From contig DATBDZ010000202.1 in assembly GCA_036276235.1 (NCBI GenBank), positions 1 to 6,641 on the forward strand: a stretch of DNA of 6,641 bases, written 5' to 3'. Below are positions 1 to 6,641 of the stretch, piece after piece. The notes beneath the pieces were generated by a model. The model did not search any database and had not been told where the DNA came from. It worked only from the letters and a program-made list of their open reading frames with translations. Each line of letters opens with the position of its first letter. Within the stretch, counting starts at the first letter, position 1. A program made the position numbers and the translations under genes. The DNA comes from JANWHF01 sp036276235. Lineage in GTDB: Bacteria > Planctomycetota > Phycisphaerae > Tepidisphaerales > Tepidisphaeraceae.

Positions 1-2
1 AC

Positions 3-1517
3 ACCTGGCGCGCGGCGCTGGAGGCGGGTCTGCTCGCCGATGCGACGCCCAAGCCGATCGAAGCGAAGGTGAACGCGCTTCAGCTTCCGCCGCTCGCGGC
101 TTCGCGGGCGCAAGCAAATACAGTTACGCTTCGCTTCACCCCGGACGCGCGCACATACGACGGCCGCTTTGCCAACAACGGCTGGCTGCAGGAAACCCCT
201 GATCCGGTCGCGAAGCTGATGTGGGACAACGCGGCGATGGTCTCGAAGGTGGATGCCGACCGCTGGGGCATCACGACCGGCGACATGATTCGCCTCACGA
301 CGCCGACCGCGACGCTCGATATCGCGGCGTACGTTCTGCCGGGCCAGCCGGTCAACGTGATCGGCGTGTCGCTCGGCTACGGTCGCACCGCCGCCGGGCA
401 TATCGGCGACAATCTCGGCTTCAATACCTACTTCCTGCGAAACAGCCATTCGCCCTACGTTCAAGCCGGCGTCACAGTCACGAAGCTCGGCGCAACGTAT
501 AAGTTGGTAGCCACGCAAAATCATCACCTGATCGACTCGATCGGCCAGGAAGCGCGCGACGAGCGGATCGGTCCCAAGCATCATGATGGCCGCCTGATTC
601 GCGAGGCGACATTCGCGGAATTCAAGGAGCATCCGTACGCTCCGCATGAGGTGGTACCGGGGCGCGTCGGCTTGCAGCTTTTCCAGCCGCCTACGAAGTT
701 CACCGATACGCATGCCTGGGGCATGTCGGTCGATATGAACACATGCATCGGCTGCATGGCCTGCACAGTCGCGTGCCAGGCGGAAAACAACATCCCGATC
801 GTCGGCAAAGAGCAGGCGCTCAATCACCGCGAGATGAACTGGATCCGCATCGATCGCTACTTCAAGGGCGATCCGGACGATGCAAACACCATCGAGGTGA
901 TCTACCAGCCGGTGATGTGCCAGCATTGTGAGAACGCGCCGTGCGAGCAGGTGTGCCCGGTGGCGGCAACCATGCACGACAGCGAAGGCCTCAACGTGAT
1001 GGTCTACAACCGCTGCGTCGGCACGCGCTATTGCTCGAATAACTGCCCGTACAAGGTTCGCCGATTTAATTACTTTGATTTCCACAGCCAGGACCCGCGC
1101 AATACCTGGGGCGTGCCGTACCTGAAGCCGCCCGATATGCAGCAGAACGAGCAGATCGACCCGATCAAGCGCATGGTCTTCAATCCGGAAGTCACCGTGC
1201 GCATGCGCGGCGTCATGGAAAAGTGCACGTACTGCGTGCAGCGAATCCATAAGGCGACGATCGCCGCTCGAACGCACGGCCCCGATTCCGATGTGAAGGA
1301 TGGAGACATCATCACCGCCTGCCAGCAGGCGTGTCCAACACAGGCGATTGTATTCGGCAATCTGCTGGACAAGGATGCGAAGGTGACCAACCTTCACAAG
1401 AATGCCCGCGCGTACGCCATGCTCGACGACGAGCTGGATACCAAGCCGCGCACAATGTATCTGGCGAAGCTGCGCAACCCGGTCGATACGGGCGAAGTGC
1501 AGGAAAACAAGAGCTGA
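3..1517 (+). CDS. actB: ActB, iron-sulfur subunit of Alternative Complex III (5'-truncated, C-terminal ~504 residues)
   Basis: The reading frame is open from the window edge, so this is the 3' part of a larger gene; a GTG at 69 is internal and not the true start. ActB is usually about 1,000 residues: a molybdopterin-oxidoreductase-like half without cofactor, then a ferredoxin-like half. The visible N-terminal ~140 residues match the end of the first half (a dinucleotide-binding-like beta domain with VSLGYGR). The ferredoxin half follows, with Cys codons at 744/753/762/774 (CIGCMACTVAC), 918/927/942/954 (CQHCENAPCEQVCP), 1014/1032/1044 (CVGTRYCSNNCP) and 1224/1233/1320/1332. In the third motif the second Cys is Thr (codon 1023), as expected for the single [3Fe-4S] cluster of ActB next to three [4Fe-4S] clusters. 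In the family it carries electrons from quinol toward the cytochrome subunits on the periplasmic side. The gene ends 15 bp before actC, consistent with co-transcription. Confidence 0.96.
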   Translation, partial: TWRAALEAGLLADATPKPIEAKVNALQLPPLAASRAQANTVTLRFTPDARTYDGRFANNGWLQETPDPVAKLMWDNAAMVSKVDADRWGITTGDMIRLTTPTATLDIAAYVLPGQPVNVIGVSLGYGRTAAGHIGDNLGFNTYFLRNSHSPYVQAGVTVTKLGATYKLVATQNHHLIDSIGQEARDERIGPKHHDGRLIREATFAEFKEHPYAPHEVVPGRVGLQLFQPPTKFTDTHAWGMSVDMNTCIGCMACTVACQAENNIPIVGKEQALNHREMNWIRIDRYFKGDPDDANTIEVIYQPVMCQHCENAPCEQVCPVAATMHDSEGLNVMVYNRCVGTRYCSNNCPYKVRRFNYFDFHSQDPRNTWGVPYLKPPDMQQNEQIDPIKRMVFNPEVTVRMRGVMEKCTYCVQRIHKATIAARTHGPDSDVKDGDIITACQQACPTQAIVFGNLLDKDAKVTNLHKNARAYAMLDDELDTKPRTMYLAKLRNPVDTGEVQENKS

Positions 1518-1522
1518 TACGC

Positions 1523-1526
1523 AGGA
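1523..1526 (+). promoter_or_regulatory. Shine-Dalgarno of actC
   Basis: AGGA lies 6 nt before the ATG at 1533, in the 15-bp gap after the actB stop codon. It supports the chosen start and translation from an actB-actC message. Confidence 0.6.
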
Positions 1527-1532
1527 TCAAGC

Positions 1533-2984
<1,452 letters not shown>

Positions 2985-3050
2985 GAGCCGTGGCAAATTT
3001 GAGATCGGGGAAATGTTTTAGAACCTTGAACCCCCAACCCCGAGCCGCTT

Positions 3051-3638
3051 ATGAGCACACTGGTTGACGACATTCAAGAGCAGCGCGAGCAGATCGGCGT
3101 AGAGCCGCCGCTGCAGTTGGTGGCGTTGCTTGCTGAATTCAAGGACGTCACGACGGTGACCAACGCCGCCTATTCAGTGCGGTCGGCGGGCTATCGCCGC
3201 TGGGACGTTCACAGCCCGTTTCCGATTCACGGCATCGATGACGTCATGGGCACGCGCCCGACGATTCTCCCGTGGCTCGTGCTTGTGTCAGGCCTCACCG
3301 GTCTTGCCGGCGGGCTGCTGCTGCAGTGGTGGACCAACGCCCACGACTACAAGTTCATGATCAGCGGCAAGCCGTACTGGAGCCTGCCGGCCAACATCCC
3401 CATCATCTTCGAGTGCACCGTGCTCTTCTCGGCGCTGATGGCGGTATTCGGAATGCTCGGCCTGAATCGATTGCCGACGCTCTATCAGCCGATCTTCAAG
3501 ATCGAGCGTTTCCGAAGAGTGACCAACGACCGTTTCTTCATCTACATCGACGCCACCGACCCCAAGTTCGACGAAAAACAGGCGACCGATTTGCTGAAGC
3601 GGGTCGGAGCAAGTGCGATTGATCGAGTGGAAGATTAG
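3051..3638 (+). CDS. actD: ActD, DUF3341-family membrane subunit of Alternative Complex III
   Basis: The 195-residue protein has the DUF3341/ActD layout. A soluble N-terminal domain (about 22-70, with LVALLAEF and AGYRRWDVHSPFPIHGID) is followed by two transmembrane segments (about 73-94 and 113-137). The loop between them contains SGKPYWSLPANIPIIFECTV, and a soluble C-terminal domain follows (RFFIYIDATDPKFDE). In the family ActD has no cofactor and packs beside the NrfD-like subunits as a structural component. The ATG at 3051 is the only credible start: in-frame stops at 3000 and about 3027 lie just upstream. No Shine-Dalgarno is visible; the 20 bases before the ATG are C-rich. The gap from actC is 66 bp, without a terminator, so co-transcription is likely. 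Confidence 0.93.
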   Translation: MSTLVDDIQEQREQIGVEPPLQLVALLAEFKDVTTVTNAAYSVRSAGYRRWDVHSPFPIHGIDDVMGTRPTILPWLVLVSGLTGLAGGLLLQWWTNAHDYKFMISGKPYWSLPANIPIIFECTVLFSALMAVFGMLGLNRLPTLYQPIFKIERFRRVTNDRFFIYIDATDPKFDEKQATDLLKRVGASAIDRVED

Positions 3639-3644
3639 AGCAAG

Positions 3645-3808
3645 AGTTGCCAGTTGCCAGTTGTCAGTTGCCAGTGAAGGCACAGATGACGAGGCGCTGA
3701 CTGGCAACTGGTAATTGGAGGAAGTTGGAAGTTGCAAGTTGGCAGTTGCAAGTGAAGGCACCGATGAGGAGGCATTGACTGGCAACTGGTAACTGGCAAC
3801 TGGCAACT
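3645..3808 (+). repeat. Heptad-repeat array with two 78-bp tandem units, each an inverted repeat
   Basis: Almost the whole actD-actE gap is repetitive. It reads as four AGTTGCC-like heptads (3645-3672), a 27-nt spacer, three ACTGGCA-like heptads (3700-3720), then four AGTTGCA-like heptads (3723-3750), a related 27-nt spacer, and four ACTGGCA-like heptads (3778-3805). AGTTGCC runs and ACTGGCA runs are reverse complements in shifted phase, so each unit can fold as a hairpin with the spacer as loop. The two units repeat at 78 bp; aligning 3652-3718 with 3730-3796 by eye gives 59 of 67 identical positions. The array ends 6 nt before the actE start. Function is unknown: it could be a spreading repeat, an mRNA structure tuning actE, or both. 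Confidence 0.9.
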
Positions 3809-3814
3809 ATTCCC

Positions 3815-4600
3815 ATGAGAGACAGCATTCCCAAATACACCGCAGACCCTCGCCCGCCGCGGACGGGGCCGTTGCCGTTTGTGTTCAAGGCGGTGATCGC
3901 GGTGAGCGTGGTGGTGACTTGGATTCCGCTGGCGCTGATCGCGCGGGCGCGCTACTCGTATTCCGAGGAGCCGCGGGTGCAGCTCATGCAGGATATGGGC
4001 TCGCAGCCCAAATATCGCGAGCAGCAGAGCAGCGAAGTGTTCCTCGACAACCGCGCCGATCGCCCGCCGATCGTCGGCACCGTCCCGCACGGATTTGTGC
4101 AGGACGATCATTTTTACAACGGCTACACGCGCGATGAGGCTGGGAAGGTCACGTTCTTCGACACGTTCCCGGATCGGCTGCGGGCAGATAAAGATAAAAA
4201 AGATGCTCCCAAAGATGCTCCGATCGTCACGGAACAACTGGTAGCGCGCGGGCAGGAGCGATTCAACATCTACTGCACGCCATGCCACGGCTACGACGGC
4301 TCGGGCCACGGTGTGGTAAACGATCGCGCCCTTGCGCTCAGCCTGGAGTCAGAGACCGATTCGCTGGGCGCGTTGCATCCCAAAGCCAAATGGGTGCAGG
4401 CGGCCGACCTGCGCAGCGAGCTGGTTCGCAGCCGGCCGGTTGGGCACATTTACAACACGATCAACGTCGGCATCCGCAACATGGGCGGCTACGGGCCGCA
4501 GATCCCGGCCGCAGACCGCTGGGCGATTGTCGCCTACGTGCGGGCATTGCAGCTGGGCCAAAACCCGACGCCGGAAATGATCAAGGCGCCGCCAAAGTAG
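3815..4600 (+). CDS. actE: ActE, membrane-anchored monoheme cytochrome c subunit of Alternative Complex III
   Basis: This 261-residue protein binds one heme c through CTPCH (C154, C157, H158), with M223 in GIRNMGGYG as the likely distal ligand. An N-terminal hydrophobic segment (about 26-43) is a signal or anchor, leaving the rest in the periplasm. Before the heme is the ActE-specific stretch EEPRVQLMQDM...VFLDNRADRPPIVGTVP (about 51-91). I see no lipobox Cys at the N-terminus, so membrane attachment is more likely by helix than by lipid. In the complex the heme passes electrons to a soluble cytochrome or oxidase. A Lys/Asp/Ala/Pro direct repeat (KDKKDAPKDAP, about 126-136) lies between the N-terminal region and the heme domain. 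The start is the ATG at 3815; there is no Shine-Dalgarno because the repeat array occupies that place. Confidence 0.94.
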   Translation: MRDSIPKYTADPRPPRTGPLPFVFKAVIAVSVVVTWIPLALIARARYSYSEEPRVQLMQDMGSQPKYREQQSSEVFLDNRADRPPIVGTVPHGFVQDDHFYNGYTRDEAGKVTFFDTFPDRLRADKDKKDAPKDAPIVTEQLVARGQERFNIYCTPCHGYDGSGHGVVNDRALALSLESETDSLGALHPKAKWVQAADLRSELVRSRPVGHIYNTINVGIRNMGGYGPQIPAADRWAIVAYVRALQLGQNPTPEMIKAPPK

Positions 4601-4618
4601 GGCGGGATTGATCCCGCC
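4598..4618 (+). repeat. GC-rich palindrome overlapping the actE stop codon
   Basis: GGCGGGAT (4601-4608) and ATCCCGCC (4611-4618) form a perfect 8-bp stem with a 2-nt spacer, or a 7-bp stem with a 4-nt loop. The TAG stop of actE (4598-4600) forms the TAG of the TAGGGCGGG core that also occurs at 6629-6637. It has no T-tract, so an intrinsic terminator is unlikely. It looks like a short dispersed palindrome, possibly a 3'-end stabilising hairpin for the upstream message. Confidence 0.7.
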
Positions 4619-4661
4619 GCGCTGGTTGAGGATTGAAGGTTTGTATGCATCGGCAGCAATC

Positions 4662-4737
4662 GTCGTGCTGAGGTACTCCGAAGCATCTGGCGCACTCGCC
4701 CAATGCAGCCAGATGCTTCGGAGTACCTCAGCATGAC
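4662..4737 (+). repeat. Near-perfect 30-bp inverted repeat (REP/MITE-like) in the actE-actF gap
   Basis: The left arm at 4662-4691 and the right arm at 4708-4737 are reverse complements over 30 bp, with a single G:T mismatch (4665/4734); the inner 26 bp are exact (4666-4691 with 4708-4733). The 16-nt loop can add a GCA/TGC pairing. The core reads CTGAGGTACTCCGAAGCATC. The right arm recurs in the opposite orientation at 6513-6542, showing that this is a dispersed element. There is no T-tract or Shine-Dalgarno within it, and I see no clear target-site duplication. In RNA it would form a very stable hairpin between actE and actF. Confidence 0.9.
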
Positions 4738-4782
4738 AGTTCCTTGCGGTTGAGTTTGCGAAATGCGGTCGGTTATTTTGAG

Positions 4783-4787
4783 AAGGA
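4783..4787 (+). promoter_or_regulatory. Shine-Dalgarno deciding the actF start
   Basis: AAGGA (within AGAAGGA, 4781-4787) lies 10 nt before the GTG at 4798. It favours that start over the in-frame TTG at 4744, which has no such site and lies only 7 nt after the inverted repeat. Confidence 0.6.
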
Positions 4788-4797
4788 AAAGCCAAAC

Positions 4798-6153
4798 GTG
4801 GCAGCAGCACACGGACATCAACAGGATCTGAGCAGCGAGCGGATCAAGCTCGGCGCCGGTGGCCGCATGGTCGTGGTGGTGGCGCTGATCGCCGCCGTCG
4901 TCGGGCTGGTGCTTGCGCTGAGCGGCGGGCACTACGAGCGCGCGGGCGAAAAATACCAGCGGTTTCTACACTCGTATCTCACCGCCTATGCCTACTGCCT
5001 GAGCATCGCCCTGGGCGCGCTGTTTAGCGTGATGGTGCATCATGCGTCGCGGGCGGGTTGGAATGTGACGATCCGCCGAACAACGGAAAACATCGCCGGC
5101 ACGCTGCCGATCTTTATCATCCTGTCGCTGCCGATTCTGTGGTCGGTCGTGCAAAACACGGGCATCCTTTATCCCTGGGCGCTTCCCGCGCCGGATTCCA
5201 TTCGGGAGCCGCTAAAGGAAACCGCCGGCGAAAAGCCGCCCGAACGCGCCGCGACCGCCGAGCAATACGCCGAGGAGCGCGTCACGCAGGTCGCCGAGAG
5301 GAAGATCGAGCCCGAGATCGCCTGGAAGCGGCACGGGTGGTACAGCAATATCTTCTTCTTCAGCCGCATGGCGCTGTACCTGATCATCTGGGCTTATCTG
5401 GCCAGCAAGTTCCGCAATCAATCGATCCGCCAGGACGAGAACGGCGACGTCGAAATCACCACTCGCCTTCAGGCGTTGGGGCCTCCGGGCCTGGTGATGC
5501 TGGGCCTGTCAATCACCTTCTTCGCGTTCGACATCCTGATGTCGCTTGATCCCGCGTGGTACAGCACGATGTTCGGCGTTTACTACATCGCCGGCTGCAT
5601 CCTGTCCGGTTTCGCGGCGGTCATCGTCGGCGTGTTCCTGCTCCAGAAGTTTGGTTATCTGCGCTCCAGTGTCAGCGTCGAACATTATCACGACCTGGGG
5701 AAATATCTCTTCGCCTTCACCTTCTTCTACGGCTACATCGCATTCAGCCAATACATGCTCCTCTGGTATTCAAGCATTCCCGAAGAAGTGACGTGGTACT
5801 CGCGGCACGGCGCGACAACGCTGCATCCCAGCCGCTGGTCTTGGGTCATCCTCGCGATTCTCTTTGGCCAATTTCTGATTCCGTTCCCCGCTCTGCTGTC
5901 GCGGCACGTGAAGCGAAACAAAAACACCCTGGTTTTCTTGGCGATCTGGGTGCTGGCATTCCATTACGTGGATATCTACTGGATCGTGATGCCGCAGTAT
6001 GGCGCGTTTAAGCCGATGCTGATGGATGTTGGAACGCTCCTGCTGATAGGCGGCGTATTCGTCGCCGGGATCGTCGTGAACATGTCGGGCGCCAATCTGC
6101 GTCCGACGCACGACCCGAGACTGCCCGATGCGTTGGCGTTCACGAATATTTAG
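4798..6153 (+). CDS. actF: ActF, second NrfD-like membrane subunit of Alternative Complex III
   Basis: With the GTG start the protein has 451 residues. Ten hydrophobic segments are visible at about 24-42, 57-80, 99-119, 184-203, 229-248, 262-284, 300-323, 346-366, 378-397 and 409-428. Family marks are FLHSYLTAYAYCLSIALGAL (56-75), SNIFFFSRMALYLIIW (183-198), FFAFDILMSLDPAWYSTMFG (241-260), HDLGKYLFAFTFFYGYIAFS (298-317), LIPFPALLSRHVKRN (360-374) and a C-terminal HDPRLPDALAF. ActF is a paralogue of ActC and pairs with it in the membrane; a role in proton translocation has been proposed for the family. A roughly 50-residue hydrophilic linker rich in Glu, Arg and Ala (about 131-180) separates segments 3 and 4. 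A longer product from TTG 4744 would add 18 residues but is less well supported. The 197-bp gap before it leaves room for RNA processing but shows no clear promoter. Confidence 0.95.
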   Translation: MAAAHGHQQDLSSERIKLGAGGRMVVVVALIAAVVGLVLALSGGHYERAGEKYQRFLHSYLTAYAYCLSIALGALFSVMVHHASRAGWNVTIRRTTENIAGTLPIFIILSLPILWSVVQNTGILYPWALPAPDSIREPLKETAGEKPPERAATAEQYAEERVTQVAERKIEPEIAWKRHGWYSNIFFFSRMALYLIIWAYLASKFRNQSIRQDENGDVEITTRLQALGPPGLVMLGLSITFFAFDILMSLDPAWYSTMFGVYYIAGCILSGFAAVIVGVFLLQKFGYLRSSVSVEHYHDLGKYLFAFTFFYGYIAFSQYMLLWYSSIPEEVTWYSRHGATTLHPSRWSWVILAILFGQFLIPFPALLSRHVKRNKNTLVFLAIWVLAFHYVDIYWIVMPQYGAFKPMLMDVGTLLLIGGVFVAGIVVNMSGANLRPTHDPRLPDALAFTNI

Positions 6154-6178
6154 TTGCGCGCCGCGAAAAGAGTTTGAC

Positions 6179-6182
6179 GAGG
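6179..6182 (+). promoter_or_regulatory. Shine-Dalgarno of the small membrane-protein gene
   Basis: GAGG lies 6 nt before the ATG at 6189. It favours this start over the in-frame TTG at 6174 and supports the gene as translated. Confidence 0.5.
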
Positions 6183-6188
6183 TACGAC

Positions 6189-6482
6189 ATGGCACAAAAG
6201 GAAGGCATCAACACTCCGGTGGTTGTGACGCTGGCGGCGATTTCCGCCGCCTTTCTGATCGTCACGATCTTCTCGGTGGAGGCGTGGTTCAACTACGAAG
6301 TCCAGACCGAGCGCGAATCGATGTGGGCCAGCCTGGGCGATCCAACCGCCATCGACACCCGCATTCGCCAGGAACGTGAAATCAAGACGCAGAACGAAAA
6401 GGTGATCTCGATCGAGAACGCGATGCGCCAGCTCGTCCAGTCCGGCGGCAAGGTGCCGTGGCAGACGAAGCAGCCTTACTGA
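6189..6482 (+). CDS. Small single-helix membrane protein of the ACIII operon, function unknown
   Basis: The gene encodes 97 residues and begins 35 bp after actF, in the same direction and with a good ribosome binding site, so it is probably the last visible gene of the operon. One transmembrane segment (about residues 10-30, VVVTLAAISAAFLIVTIFSV) follows a short polar N-terminus. The rest is a charged, mostly helical tail ending in VISIENAMRQLVQSGGKVPW. There are no Cys residues and no heme or metal motif. The tail recalls, from memory only, the RIPIDRAMELLAERG-like ending of small proteins encoded beside cytochrome oxidase and SCO genes in several phyla. It sits where small ActG/ActH-type accessory subunits occur in some ACIII operons. 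I would treat it as a candidate accessory or assembly subunit without naming it. Confidence 0.8.
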   Translation: MAQKEGINTPVVVTLAAISAAFLIVTIFSVEAWFNYEVQTERESMWASLGDPTAIDTRIRQEREIKTQNEKVISIENAMRQLVQSGGKVPWQTKQPY

Positions 6483-6512
6483 GTGAATGGGATTTGATGA
6501 ATTCCAAACGTC

Positions 6513-6542
6513 GTCATGCTGAGGTACTCCGAAGCATCTGGC
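6513..6542 (+). repeat. Second copy (single arm) of the 30-nt dispersed repeat
   Basis: These 30 bases are an exact reverse complement of 4708-4737, the right arm of the inverted repeat between actE and actF. The opposing arm is not found in the remaining 99 bases, so this is a half-element or one with a longer loop beyond the window. It begins 30 nt after the stop codon of the small gene. Confidence 0.88.
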
Positions 6543-6591
6543 TGGAATCGCGAGCCGCCTACGTGGATAGTTCGGCCTGTTCGGAAAAAGC

Positions 6592-6641
6592 GGCGGGCAG
6601 TGCCCGCCCTACGCGCCGTATTCATTCGTAGGGCGGGCACT
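6592..6641 (+). repeat. Nested GC-rich inverted repeats at the window end
   Basis: Two alternative stems are possible. GGCGGGCA (6592-6599) pairs with TGCCCGCC (6601-6608). AGTGCCCGCCCTACG (6599-6613) pairs exactly with CGTAGGGCGGGCACT (6627-6641) across a 13-nt loop. The second stem may continue past the window edge. The GTAGGGCGGG core is shared with 4597-4606. No T-tract is visible inside the window. Apart from this and the repeat at 6513, the 159 bases after the small gene show no coding sequence. Confidence 0.8.

Noticed and set aside
2985..3050. Possible regulatory hairpin in the actC-actD gap (TCGGGG at 3005-3010, CCCCGA at 3038-3043)
   Set aside because: It is only 6 bp across a 27-nt loop, with no T-tract; likely chance in a C-rich stretch. 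I see nothing else in this gap.
3645..3808. CRISPR array
   Set aside because: Two units with nearly identical 27-nt spacers and 7-nt periodic words do not show constant repeats with unique spacers, and there are no cas genes.
3288..4309. Long minus-strand open frames opposite actD, the repeat array and actE
   Set aside because: Their translation through the array is a repetition of QLPVAS-like words created by the heptads, and the rest is antisense to conserved ActD and ActE. They are shadows.
4662..4737. Intrinsic terminator between actE and actF
   Set aside because: The stem is strong but no T-run follows, and actF is a core subunit needing the same transcript or a promoter that I cannot see.
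4744..4797. TTG start at 4744 extending ActF by 18 residues
   Set aside because: It has no ribosome binding site and lies directly after the inverted repeat. The GTG at 4798 has AAGGA at suitable distance.

Overview
The window holds most of an operon for Alternative Complex III (ACIII, quinol:cytochrome c oxidoreductase), the membrane complex that replaces cytochrome bc1 in many bacteria. All recognisable genes are on the + strand. In order they are the 3' half of actB (iron-sulfur subunit, 5' end outside the window), actC (NrfD-like 10-helix quinol subunit), actD (DUF3341, two helices), actE (monoheme cytochrome c), actF (second NrfD-like 10-helix subunit) and a 97-residue single-helix membrane protein. 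The last may be an ACIII accessory protein, but I cannot name it. The pentaheme subunit gene actA would be expected upstream, and a heme-copper oxidase cluster is plausible downstream; neither is visible.

How the genes work together, from what is known of the family: ActC (and formally the related ActF) lies in the membrane and ActC carries the quinol site. Electrons pass through the Fe-S clusters of ActB to the hemes of ActA and ActE, and then to a terminal oxidase. ActC and ActF are candidate proton-translocating subunits, and ActD helps hold the assembly together. Every expected cofactor-binding motif in the visible parts is intact: four Fe-S sites in ActB, and CxxCH plus a distal Met in ActE.

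Layout: actB-actC gap 15 bp; actC-actD gap 66 bp; actD-actE gap 176 bp, almost filled by a heptad-repeat array; actE-actF gap 197 bp, holding a GC-rich hairpin and a near-perfect 30-bp inverted repeat; actF-small gene gap 35 bp; then about 160 bp of 3' flank containing a second copy of the 30-nt repeat and more GC-rich inverted repeats. The proteins are ordinary ACIII subunits. What is unusual is that repeat elements have settled into the gaps of one respiratory operon, in one case right up to a start codon and in another overlapping a stop codon.

Organism: a GC-rich bacterium. The ACIII gene order, several starts without a clear Shine-Dalgarno, and interspersed GTAGGGCGGGC-type palindromes suggest Planctomycetota (possibly a metagenome-derived member), but this is an inference from general impression and not established by the sequence. 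I found no RNA genes, CRISPR, transposase or phage genes, and I do not see a wholly new system.
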